From: Asterochloris sp. CNOR1 | Lineage: Eukaryota; Chlorophyta; Trebouxiophyceae; Trebouxiales; Trebouxiaceae | Length of the DNA stretch: 64,000 nt | Direction of reading: 5' to 3' | NCBI GenBank assembly: GCA_963969365.1 | Contig: OZ017747.1 | Coordinates: 1,426,001-1,490,000, forward strand | Shown here: one piece after another, positions 25,722 through 36,500 of the stretch | Position numbering within the stretch: position 1 is the stretch's first letter | Layout of the letters: every line of letters starts with the position of its first letter | Program-made: the position numbers and the translations under genes | Notes under the pieces: model-generated | Database searches by the model: none | What the model was told of the DNA's origin: nothing | What the model saw: the letters and a program-made list of their open reading frames with translations, nothing else

Positions 25722-28156
25722 TCAGCCCATAGCCACCTCCATGATCTTTGTCCGAACAGCAGGTGCTGAGTTTATCAGGTTCAGACCGGCGCCTCTGATG
25801 CTGGCAAAGACAGCGTTCTGTGGCTGAAACACCCGCTTCAAGGCATCAAGGGTGGCTGCCATTCTCATGTTGGCGCTCTGCCTTGGCCTCTCATACTGGG
25901 TTTCCAGGTGCTGTAGATCCCCAATGTCTGTCCCAGTCTCCACAGCTAGAGCAATAGCATCTGTCAGCTGAGCCACGTCGGCAAAGCCCAGGTTGACGCC
26001 CTGCCCCGCCAGTGGGTGCACTGCAAGAGGTGATGCCAATCGTCAGCTGCGCCAGAAGCTGACTCTTCCAGCAAAGACTAGGCACACTCTATTTGTTGCA
26101 CTTGCCTGCATGAGCAGCATCACCCACCAAAGCCAGGCGGGGCCTCACATACCTGCAGGGCACAGGCCAGAGTCGTCAGCAACATCAACCCTGCCTGCAG
26201 CTTTGGACTCTGCAGCCGCCAGCTACTCACTTGCCAGCTTGGCACAGGACCAATTGAAAGCTTTTGGGCGGCGGTCCTGGCGCTTCTGTGACCATCGGAG
26301 GGAGCTGGAATGGCTCTGTCGAGTCTGGGGCCCCAAATAGATTTGCCACAGCAGAGGTCTGACCAAAGGGCTGCTTCCCATCACGTAGTGCCTGTGATAG
26401 GATCCAAGGCTCAAAGGTGTTTGGTATGAGTGCTGCTGCAGGGCGAAGATTCAGATCTCACCTCGTTCAGAGCCCGCACCAGCTCCTGCGGGGTGCTGTG
26501 CTCCAGCTGTCGTGCATGCTGGGGGGTGGTGGACCACACCACATTGGAGTAGCCATCACGCACAGGCAGCAGGGCTAAAGGGCCTGCAGTCAGCCAGGGG
26601 CTCCACCACTCAGACACAGCTTACTAGGAGCTGCCCCCAGTAAGCATACACAGCTCTGGGCCTGCCCAGACAGAAGCACCCACTTCGACACAGGAGCCCA
26701 TGACAGCCTCTCAGGTCGCCTATGGCATGCCTGATCAAGAGCCGGGTCAGTGACCAGGTGTTGTTCCATGTTTGCATTGTCTGCAAGAGACTGACCTGTC
26801 GGCAGGAACCGCTGCCATGCTGTCCTGTTGGGAGAAGCTGTGCGAACAGAAACCACGAGGCCCCGCTGGCCGTAGCTGTACCCCATGGTACGCATCTGAG
26901 CCAGCTGCCGAGTGTGAGACCGGGCGCCATCAGCTCCCACCACCAGTCGGGCCTTCAGTGACCTACCACCTGCCAGGTGCAGCTCAGCGAAGGGGCTGCT
27001 GCTCTGCGTGCCACCTGCACAAAGTGGCAGCTCTTGTACAGTGCAGCGTGGCATGCAAAGCCATGAACCCCCAGACATGCGCTGCAGGAGCTGGCTGCCA
27101 GATGTCTGGTGCCTGCCAGGCAAAGCAATCAGCAGGCAGGCAATCTTACCTGCATCTGATGCACTTGGGTAGGCCGGCAGCTGCAGACCTTCAACAGAGA
27201 CCTGTAACAGTGAGGACGGGAGGTGAGCACCTCAATGACCTGCACAGGATGCTAAAATACACAGGCCCTGCTCAGCAGCTGGCACCTGTGTTTAAGGAGC
27301 AGCAGCCGCTGGTGGAAGCATTGACAGGGTGTCAGGCAAGCAGGCAGTGGTTCAGTCCTGCTCAGCACTCACAGGCCACATCAGCTCTATGTTGGCCCCT
27401 GGCCGGTGCAGGCAGTGCATCAGCGCTGCCTGTAGGACGGAGTTTTCAGCCACATGGCCCATGACTGTCCTGCCAGCATCTGCAGCCCTGTAGCGTACAT
27501 AGCCTGCACCGCTGGAATCCCAGACCTGCAGCAGAGAGAAGCCCAGTGGCATCATCAGCGAGGAAAACGCTGGCCAGCCCTTAAGCAGCACCGCCGAAAG
27601 CAGAGGCTACTGCAGATGTGACCTGAGCCAGCAGCCCCTGTATTGCAGTACAGCTGCCTCTCGCGCACCTGCATGTGAGCAAAAGATGCAGACCGCGGCT
27701 GCTGCACGCCTGTCCAGGCTCCCACGTCCTGCAGCAGCCTTATAGAGGCGGGCGTGATGGTAGAGACTCTGGGCGCCGGCACGGCAGGTAGCTGCTGTGG
27801 GGTTTCCTCTGGCGCCTGCATGGTGACGGCAGGTGTGCGAACTGTGCTCTGCAGAGCTTGCCGTGCAGGAAGGCCACAGACATTGCACTGAACTGCACTC
27901 ACCTGCCTGTCGAGCACAGCAACCTTCAGGTGCGCTGTCTTGGGGTGTGAGCCTGCAAAGGAAGGCTGACAGAAATGACACACTGCCTGCTTTGATGCTT
28001 CGAAAGATCGTCTCAGCCCAAATTCTCACTCAGAGCAGCTGCCAGGGCTGCGCCCACCATGCCTCCTCCCACAACAGCCACATCAACAGAGGTGGTCAGC
28101 AATCGCGTTAATGTTGCATGCCTACTGTGCGCACACAGCAATCTCTGGGCCAGCAT
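25722..28156 (-). CDS. COQ6: Ubiquinone biosynthesis flavin monooxygenase COQ6
   Basis: FAD-dependent hydroxylase acting in the coenzyme Q pathway on the matrix side of the inner mitochondrial membrane. The ATG at 28156 opens MLAQRLLCAHSRHATLTRLL, an Arg-rich, acid-free presequence typical of mitochondrial import. The FAD dinucleotide motif follows directly (VAVVGGGMVGAALAAAL), then the exon SHPKTAHLKVAVLDRQ in phase. Downstream: STITPASIRLLQDVGAW, VWDSSGAGYVRY, the VVGADGARSHTRQ motif, the GPLALLPVRDGYSNVVWST segment, and the third FAD motif HPLAGQGVNLGFADV, ending IMEVAMG before the stop at 25722. The order and the C-terminus match COQ6 rather than bacterial UbiH. Divergent from B9D2 (228 bases between the start codons). 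Confidence 0.92.
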
Positions 28157-28384
28157 GCTGCTGATTAACAAGACTATGACATGCTGATATTGAGCAACAT
28201 TAGGGCTGCAACTGTTTTACAAGATGTTCACCCAGCACCAGGCATGTGGTCAAACATATTTTCAACAAAACTCGGTGATCCAGCAATACCTGCAGCATCT
28301 GTGCAGCATCAGCCTTGTCAGACGGTTCTGCAGCCAAACCGTTGAAGCGGGAGTCGTGCAGCATGCATGTGCCGTCCCTGACAG
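28157..28384. promoter_or_regulatory. Shared divergent promoter, COQ6 / B9D2
   Basis: 228 bases between the two start codons, which fire in opposite directions. It is comparatively A/T-rich for this window. No defined motif is claimed. Confidence 0.5.
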
Positions 28385-29422
28385 ATGGCTGAGCTTCACG
28401 TTGTGGGGGAGATTGTGGGGGCAAGTGGATTCAGCAGCAAGGACATATTCTGCAAGGCGAGACTGGAGAACGAGTGTGCCAGCATCTCATGTAGCAGACA
28501 GTTCAGCATGCTTGCAGCATGTTGCAGACCTGGATGGCACATGTCTTCAGGCCCGTGCAGGGCAATATGCCTGTCACCTCTGCTGCTGTTTTGATCAACA
28601 GTGCATGCCTGATGCAGTGGGGACTGGCATTTGGCAGAGCCTGGGAGCATCTGGAAGGAGAGACTAGTGGCCAGACACAGACAGCCACAGGCCGCTCACC
28701 TGTCTGGGCACACCCAGTTGATGCGCATTTCCTTTGTAAGGTGTGCTCGGCGACAGTGCCAGACCAAAGGCCACCCTACAGGTGCTGCCTCTCCTCTTAG
28801 CCATGGCTCCATGCACATCTCAGCCAGGCTTGAAGTCGCTGCAGCTGCAATGTGTCCAGCATGTTTGGACGGTCCAGCTGTGACTGCAGGGTCTCTCTGG
28901 CTGGCCCAAGCTGCACTTCCAGGTCTGGAGGCAGAGCAGCAGGGGCCGCGCAGACATCTGTGGCTACGGCTTTTGCCATGTGCCAACAGCCTCAGGCGTT
29001 TATGATCTGGAGTGCACAACATGGGCACCAGATGTGAGACACTATAGATGGTCAAGCACAACTTGCTGCATTCAGATGAGTTGAACCTGGCAATGGCAGC
29101 AACCCAGGCTGCCAGTCCTTGACTTTCTGCGTTTCTGACTGGCTGGCTGCAAAGCAGCACACTGGCAGCCACAGCGCAAAGGCATGTCTTCAGAAGATGC
29201 TCTCATTGCCAGACCACTGCACTGCCTGTGGTGCAGGGGACCTTTGCAGAGCGGGTGACGGCCTTTTTGAGAGGCGGTGCACCCCAACTGCGAGTTGAGG
29301 AGGTGGCGTATCAGCCAGGCGACAGATTCAGGCTGCAGACCACAGCAGCTGGCACCGTGCACTTACATCTGGGTGTCATCACTAAAGACTTTGCACAGGC
29401 TAATGTTCAGACTGGCTGCTGA
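28385..29422 (+). CDS. B9D2: B9 domain-containing protein 2 (ciliary transition zone)
   Basis: B9D2 is a C2-like protein of the MKS/B9 complex that forms the ciliary transition-zone gate. Four exons join exactly in phase: 28385-28473, 28638-28740, 28890-29033 and 29237-29422, giving 173 residues against 175 in human. Signature pieces: [20 protein letters not shown] at the N-terminus; GQTQT then [47 protein letters not shown]; and LGVITKDF near the end. The whole B9 domain is present with no break. It implies the organism keeps, or recently kept, a cilium/flagellum or basal-body programme. Convergent with thioredoxin x (81-base gap). Confidence 0.95.
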
Positions 29423-29451
29423 GATGCAATGATCGCTGCAATGAATCTGGC

Positions 29452-29456
29452 TGTAA
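29452..29456 (+). promoter_or_regulatory. TGTAA poly(A) signal
   Basis: TGTAA, the usual green-algal polyadenylation signal, lies 30 bases after the B9D2 stop. Confidence 0.55.
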
Positions 29457-29503
29457 GTTTGGACCTATGGGCCAGGTGGCTGTTGGAGGGCAGTCAGGGG
29501 TTT

Positions 29504-30108
29504 CTACACTACTCTGTGCTGCTCCAGATAGCTTTCCAGTGCCTTTTCTGAGATGGCGCCTTCCTTCTGGCTGCCATCGATGACTTTGCCATCTTTGAAG
29601 AGGACGAAGGTTGGCAGCCCATAGACCTTGTATTTTTCTACGAGGCTGGGGTTGGGATCTGCCTCGCACTTGAGAACCTTCAGCTTGCCCTCATACTTCT
29701 GCTCCAGATTGTTCAGGGGCTTCTCCACCAGCTTGCATGGCCCGCACCTGAGCAGGAGCAGCCAGAGAGCTGTTGGTAAGCGAGTGTCTGCCTTAGATAG
29801 ACCTGTTCAGGCCTGTGTCTGGCCTCGAGGATGCACGGCATGCCAGTAGCAGCAAAGCTTCCTCACCATGTGGCCCAAAAGTCTATGAGCACTGGCGTGT
29901 TGCTCTTGAGGACTTGCTCCTCGAAGTCAGCCTCACTGACTTTGCCCACGCAGACTGGCTTCAATGCTGCTAGTCTGTTTGGCCTGCCCGCACTTTGGCT
30001 TGGCCAGGGCAAGGAGCCGCGCAGGGATAGATTGCGAGGTGACCCAATGGGGCAGGTGCATTTCACCGGAGACAAGCTCTGCATTCGGATCTCACAAGCA
30101 ATCTGCAA
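29504..30108 (-). CDS. Chloroplast thioredoxin, x-type
   Basis: Two exons (30108-29867 and 29747-29504) join in phase and rebuild the active site: FWATW at the exon end plus CGPCK, giving WCGPC. The predicted protein is 161 residues. The first 55 or so are basic and Ser/Pro-rich without acidic clusters (SPRNLSLRGSLPWPSQSAGR), consistent with a chloroplast transit peptide. The fold follows: VLIDFWATWCGPC, LKVLKCEADPNPSLVEKYKV, the cis-Pro YGLPTFVLFKDGK, and GSQKEGAI, which resembles the GSRREGAI of thioredoxin x. Thioredoxin x reduces 2-Cys peroxiredoxin in the stroma. An m- or y-type assignment is less likely but not excluded. Confidence 0.88.
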
Positions 30109-30429
30109 CGTGCTTCGAAGTCAGGTCAGGCTGCCACTTTCGGTCTACATTTCAGGCCCTGTGTCATCTGGTTTTGACATCTGATCGAGGCATGGACAGG
30201 AGTGCATGTTGCAGCTGACGTGTTTGTTCTGTGCCCCAAACATCAGAAGTGAAATGGGTTGGGCTCATCAGACCAGCTGCAGGTCAGCAACCATCAGTGT
30301 CAGCACACAGCCGGCCCAGATGCAGGCAATGCAATTCACACACCTGCCAGCAAGGCCCTCCACCTTGGGATCACCGGGTCGCCTCTGCATTCAGCCAACG
30401 TCTCGCCCGCCAGAGCCATACGCAGTCAG

Positions 30430-32230
30430 TGAGGTTGGGGTGTTCTTTGGGACAGCACAAGCAGGCAGGCGCTGGCGGTCATCAAGCAGCCACCACCAGG
30501 GCAGGCCCACCTTGCGCACGTCCCTGGCTGCGTGGGCTCCAGGCCCGACCTGGAAGTGAATGCCCTCGTCATGCTCTGCAGGGCAGCAGTGGCGCCTGGT
30601 GTGGCAGGGCGTCATGCTCTACACAGACTGCGGCAGGCCAGTGCCTGTCACAAGGCTGGCTGCACCCCAGAAGGGAGTCTGCTCTGCCTATGCAGGCAGC
30701 AGACAGACCCACCATTCCAAGATCAAACTCGCCTACACCCCACAGAGCAGTGCATGTCTGCGTGTGCAGGCAGGAGGGCAGGGGTGCTATAGAGACAGTC
30801 CACCTCAACATTGTGCAGCAGAGCACGTGCTGCCACCCCCGGCCACCTCCACGGTACATGCAGAAGCTTCAAGTTTGCTGCCACCCAACGCTCATGTTGT
30901 AAGCCACCTCCACCGGCACAGGCTCCCATGCAGGCAGCTTCGCAAGGCTGCATCTCATGACACTATGGTGCAGGCAGTAGTTCCCATGAGCCGACTCTTA
31001 GGGCATTATCATAGTTCAGGTCTGTCCACCTTTACAACTTCTGCAGGGCAGGCCAAAACGCTTACCACCAGACTTATCCACTGTGCACGCAGAAAGGCCA
31101 TCAAGCTGCCACTCCGCAATGCTCACCATCACCCTCATCCACAGGGTCCATTGCTGGGGGCGGAGAGCGGGGAGTCGCCCATTGGCTGGCAGCCAAGACC
31201 TGGCGCACCAGCAATGGCCCTGCCCGTACGTACCTGCTGATTGCATACGTGCTGAAGCCTGCTGCCCTGCCTGCATCCCACAACATGCACCTCTGTCTTG
31301 TCTACATGGCGAGGTGTGCAGAGCTGATGCATGATGCAGCGAAATGCACACCCCGGGACTCACCAGACTCGATGCCCTTCTGCATCAGATCGTCCCTTGA
31401 AGGGTCTGAGATGTTCATCTTGGTGCCTGCAGAAGGGGTCGGGCAGGATGGCTTCGCGGCTGGTTCTTGTGCACTGCATGGCAGCAGCAGCATCACTGTG
31501 CAGCGCTGCGCTGCCCACTGCCTGCAGGCCTTGCTGCTCACCATAGCGCTGAGCCCGCGTCCTGGCCGCTTTGCGTGCGGCCTCCTTGCGAGCCTCCTCA
31601 GGTCTGTGGGCTGCATATTTTACACAACAGGATGGCGCTGACTTCCACAGGGATGGCCAGCTCACATTGCAGTACAAAAATGCACATCATGCAAGGCTTG
31701 CAAGGCTTCCACCTGAGGCTTCCCCACCCTTTCTGCAGTGTCATGGTCCCGGAGTCAATCAGAAATGGTTCCGGGTGCAAGGAGGGATCTGGAAGCAGGC
31801 TTACCTGCTGGCTTCTACGTGCTCCTCATGCCTCGTTGCGTTGTCATTGTCACTGCTTGCACTAGCATCTGCAGCAATGCCGACACGTTGCCACAGGGTC
31901 GCACCACCTGTGCCAGGGCACGTGGAGAGCGGCAGGCCTACATGTTCTGAAGCGCAGCAGCTGTGGCCGCAATCTTGAGCAAGAGCGGCGCAGCATGGCT
32001 CTTGGAGACCCTGACAGCGCAGCAGGACCTGCCACAACCACTGGCATCTCCAGATCTGAGGATTCTCAGATCTCCAGCTCAGCTTTGACTTCATGCACAC
32101 AAAAGGTCAGGTCAACCCATGAACGGCAGGCTTCATTACTTACCTCTTGAAGGGTCATCTGGGAGATCATGAGGTCCTGAGGGATCTGCAAGGGTGCACC
32201 AAGTGCCCTGCTTTCCATACTTTCCATCCA
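30430..32230 (-). CDS. Unrecognised multi-exon gene
   Basis: Probable exons reading right to left: MESMESRALGAPLQIPQDLM (about 32226-32143, donor gtaagt); LHPEPFLIDSGTMTLQK (about 31785-31730); a charged helix HRPEEARKEAARKAARTRAQ (about 31610-31535, donor gtgagc); TKMNISDPSRDDLMQKGIES (about 31430-31368, donor gtgagt); and HDEGIHFQVGPGAHAARDVR (about 30575-30510). Typical donors and ctgcag acceptors support a real gene, but I could not make every exon join in phase, and I do not recognise the family. It starts close to the divergent gene at 32376. Confidence 0.4.
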
Positions 32231-32375
32231 AGCTATTATTATATTGCTGGCCGCTAGCTTGAAAAGGACACTCTGCTTTGCTGGATGACGCAGTGACGGA
32301 GCAAGGAGGAGTAAGCAAACAGCAGCACAAACGCCTTCGCAAAACTCGAGCGCATACGAGCCTGAACATTGCACC

Positions 32376-33295
32376 ATGATGGCAGCAACACTGCCCCATC
32401 AGCCTGCCCCAGCGGTGTCGGAACAGCCATCCCACATGATTGAGGCTCAGCTGTCACAGCCTCCCTTTCAACCCAGCTCTGAGCAGCAGCTGGGTCCACA
32501 AGCAGCGCAGCCGGCCTGCAGCACCTGTGCTGCAGCCCGCAGGGACAGCGTGATGCCCGGCAGCATGGCCCGCAGAATGTTGATACCCAGCACAAAGTCG
32601 CAGCTGCGTGCGGTCAGCACAAATCAGACATTTCAGAGCAAACTTGCTACGCAGCTGGCTGCACTGGACAAGCTGCAGGCCGCGCAGCCCTTTGGCGATC
32701 CTGTGCTGGCATCTGCCCTCTGCAGGTCTGTGTGTAACCGCGCTGTCACAACACCTTTTGCTTATGAGACTACACTCTGCACCAAGTATCTGACCCCAAG
32801 TTCTGCTGTCATGCCCAGGCATTTTGCAGTGGGCGCACTGTCCACCAGAAATCCCAGCAGAGTACGGGCATTTCAGGACCGCCTTGAGTACGACTTCAAG
32901 GTCAGATGATAAAATGTTGAAGTGTGCTGCTCGATGGCAGCTCTCATGTAGCTCTGCATAAGCTCATGGTGAAGAGCAGATGCCCTGCTACAGGGTGGTG
33001 ATCGTTGCACCACACACATGATCATGCGACACAGGTACATGGCCACCAAAACATTTGCCCTGAGCATCTCTTCAATGCAAACGCTAGATGCCAACCAGCC
33101 TCACTCCTGCTGTGCAGGGACATGTCAAGCTGCAAGCTGCAGTCCCAGGGGCGGGTCTTGTCCTTCAGGATTGTGACGCCCTTACACCTGTTCACTGCAT
33201 ATTACAACCCAAGCCAGGCACATCACAGGCTGAGCATCACCTTTGATGCCCTTGACGAAGCAGCTGCAGTGTTCTGCACATTGCCCCATGAATGA
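32376..33295 (+). CDS. Unrecognised protein, N-terminal 170-residue exon plus C-terminal exon
   Basis: A first exon from the ATG at 32376 to about 32902 reads through 175 codons, Ser/Gln/Ala-rich at first, then a conserved-looking part (SKLATQLAALDKLQAAQPFG; YLTPSSAVMPRHFAVGALS; VRAFQDRLEYDFK). The last exon near 33118-33295 reads SCKLQSQGRVLSFRIVTPLH, LFTAYYNPSQ, ITFDALDEAAAVFCTLPHE, stop. A direct join of the two is out of phase, so a small middle exon is probably missing from my model. No family recognised. Divergent from the 30.4-32.2 kb gene and convergent with NAMPT. The C-terminal end is duplicated just downstream. Confidence 0.5.
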
Positions 33296-33375
33296 TGTTC
33301 TGGGGTTTAGCATCTCTTTTGATGCACTTGACAAAGCCGCTGCGGTCTTCCAAGCATCGCCCCATGAATGATGTG
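33233..33375 (+). repeat. Tandem duplication of a terminal-exon end including the stop
   Basis: The segment coding ITFDALDEAAAVFCTLPHE-stop (33233-33299) is repeated 76 bases on as ISFDALDKAAAVFQASPHE-stop (33309-33375). The copies keep reading frame and stop; substitutions leave mostly similar residues. Confidence 0.8.
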
Positions 33376-33501
33376 CGTGCGTTCACATGGGCAGACCAAT
33401 AGTGCAACGTGAATGGTTGCTGTGAGGTTGTTCAGTCAGGGGAGCGCAAAATGCTGCACAGATGGGCGTGGCTTTTGCTCAACTACAGGTTGCCTGCATG
33501 C

Positions 33502-36500
33502 CTACTCGAATATGTCAGCTCTGCCCATCCTGGAGGTGACTTCCTTTATCTTTTCTTTCAGTGGCTGACTTAACACGTCTGCTGTGGGGGGCAGCTCACG
33601 CCACTCCCGGGCCACACGCTGCTTAAGACTGCTGAACATCTCCCACTCCATCTGCAGCAGGGTCAGCATAAACAGCTGCCGGATCTGGCTATTTGGTATC
33701 TATTGCAGCAAAGTCAGGAGGCATCAAGTCCCACAAGTGTATAGATGCCAATGGCCTGCTCGGCCCGTCCTGCACATGGCTACAGGGCCTACTGCAGGGT
33801 AGGGTGAGCTGCCAAACAGGCTGCACTACATCAGCAATGCACCGGGGCGCTTGAGCAAGCTCACATGACAGCCAGCACAACATGCAGCAGACACCATGGA
33901 CAGCCAGCCCTGCACCTAAGGGCCCTTGTCCTGAGAGACCTCAAGCGCATTGTGCAGCAGACACCCCATAGGGCCAACCCTGCATCTTGTCACCTCTAAT
34001 ATGCCTTGTCAGAGTGGACCCAGAGCAGACTGTGCAGAGCATGCCTGCACTGACAGGAGTGAAGTCAACCATCACAATGCAGGACATGTCCATTGGCGCT
34101 GCACCTGGTCGCTTTGACTGGGCCCCTGTTGCAGAGGACCTCCAGCATGATGCGCACAATCACCCGCCAATGACTGCCCTGCTCACCTTGACCGGGCCCT
34201 TGTCCCAGCAGACCTTTAGCATGTTTTCCTTTGGAGCAACATGCCCGCCGTCAGCTGGGAAGGCAGTGGGCACGCCGTCCACCCGCTTCACTGCCATCGC
34301 ACCCGGCAGGGAGTACTTAGACAGGTCGCTCTTGGGCAGCTTCATGATGTCAGCGCTGGTGCCGTCCTCATACTTGATGTGGCACAGCTTAGTGGCTGCA
34401 GCAGGGGACCAGATGCAGACTTGAGGTGGGAGAGCTTGAAGTGGCTGCACCACAAAGCAAAGGAATGTGGCACAACACAGCTCGCTGCAGCAGGGGAGCA
34501 AAGGAACGTGTGAGGTGGCGGGTCATGAGGTGGCTGCTGCAGAGGAGATGGCCTGGCTGGATTGCTGCGGCAACAGTCAGAGGGCACACCACTGCAAAAG
34601 CGCTTGGTGGCAAAGGCAGGACAGGAGCAGAAGCAATTCAAGCTGCCAATATGGGCCACTGAGGTTTGAGTTCGGTGCACCATCCATGCACCAATTGCAG
34701 GCACTGCAGAACCAAGGCAGAGATGGACTGGCACCCAGCAGGGCTCACCAAAGGACATGGTGTCCCTGTTCACCCGCTGAAGCAAGCCGCCCCCCATGCC
34801 AAAGGCCACCGCCTGCAGACCAGTCAGAGATGCGCCATCACACCTCCACTACGTGAGGGCACACTGGCTGGCGCACCACGAGTGCGTGCACAGCCGAAGT
34901 TGCGAAACCCCTGCATGCTGAACCGCTGGCAGCACAGCTGCGTGGGATGCAGCGGCTGGGAAACTTTGCCCTCTACCGTTCTCTCACAAGAAGGTGAAGC
35001 AGCATTGCAGTAAGGGCATATCTGAGCACTTAGCCCATGGCCATGACAGCAGTGTGGTGCTGTTGATCTCAGCAGTGCAGCTGCTGCACGACTGGACCCT
35101 GTGGCTCCTCCCTACCACAGCATTGCAGCTCATGCGTGTATGCCACACGTGAGCGCTGCAGCCAGCCAGGTGCGCAATAGCCCTTCTGTCACCACAGCAT
35201 TCAAAGTGTCAGACATTGCCAGGGGGGTCTAGGACTAGAAGTGGTAGCCGAAGCCCAATTGCATGCAGCAGACCCTACCACCAAAGCATCCTCCGGTGCC
35301 AACATGTTGCAGCTGATGCGCACCTGAGCACTATAGCCCTTTGCCACGACAGCCTCCAGGATCTCAGCAATGATTTTGAGGCCAATGCCATCCCCCTGGA
35401 TGACTCCGCAGCCGCGAGGCACCAAAAAGCCCTTACTGTTTGTGTCTGCACCAAACACCTTGACAGCTGCCTCCAAAGCCATCAGGACTACCTCCACAGG
35501 GTTGCCTGCAGCCGACAGGCATGTGCTGAAGCGGGCAGTGTTGTGCTGATGAGCACTTCACCTGCAGCTGATGGGCAGAAGGAGCCCCTAGACAGGTTGC
35601 CTGCAGTTAGCAGGGGCCTGCTAAGGTATGAATGCGTGGAGGTGCAGGGAGGCGCACTTGGAACTAGAGGAGCCATTCCAAATTTGGCAGGGCTTCCTGC
35701 AGACAGCGTGGGGCCGCTGGGCACGCAGAGTGGCATAAGACACAGTGACATTGAGAAACTAGACTGGTACACGTGACAGCAGTCTTGATGCTTCATCTTG
35801 AAGAGTGATTTGTGCCCAGTATCATGCACACCAGAATTGCTCACATGCGTTTTGCAGCAGTCAGCACATCAGAGATGAGGGGGCATGAGGTGTTTCAGTA
35901 AAGACCCACGATGTGAACGCCGCAGCCATTTGCCAGTGGCATATGTAGTGGTTTGCACACCTGAGTCAGGCCGTAGCACCAGGAAGCCACCCTTGTCCAG
36001 CTTCTTCTCAGCCACCGCTGGTAGTAGTGATGAGAGCGCCTGTATGGCGGCAACAGGCGTTGTCAAAGCAGGAGTCAGCCCAAGCAGGCATACCCTGGGC
36101 CTTATCAGGTGCACCACAGAGTTCGGCCTCAGGCCCAGTCAGCAAGTGACAGGCCGCACCTTGCTGCCGCAGGCACCATCCCAACAACCTCTCCCCCTCC
36201 GCAAGCAGCCCTGACAGAGCACATGGCGGGAGTGAGGCAGGCTCACAGCAGTGCGGCAGCTGTCAGCCAGCGACGGCAAGCAAGACCGTACCATGGCCCA
36301 CCCCTCAACCCCACTGAACAGACAGAGCATCCACCTCTGCATAGTCATAGCTGTCCATGACAATGGCATACAGGCCAGTGCCAAACTGCTCCATCATGTT
36401 CTCCATGGCAGCCTGCTCAGTGCGCCAGGAGGTCATCACGCTGTGCTCTGTCGCCGGAATGCTCATGGCCACGGGGTGCCCGCCATTCAGGTAAAACTGC

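Noticed and set aside
32376-33295. Assigning the 32-kb gene to a ciliary family because B9D2 is nearby
   Set aside because: No motif supports it; neighbourhood alone is not evidence in a nuclear genome.
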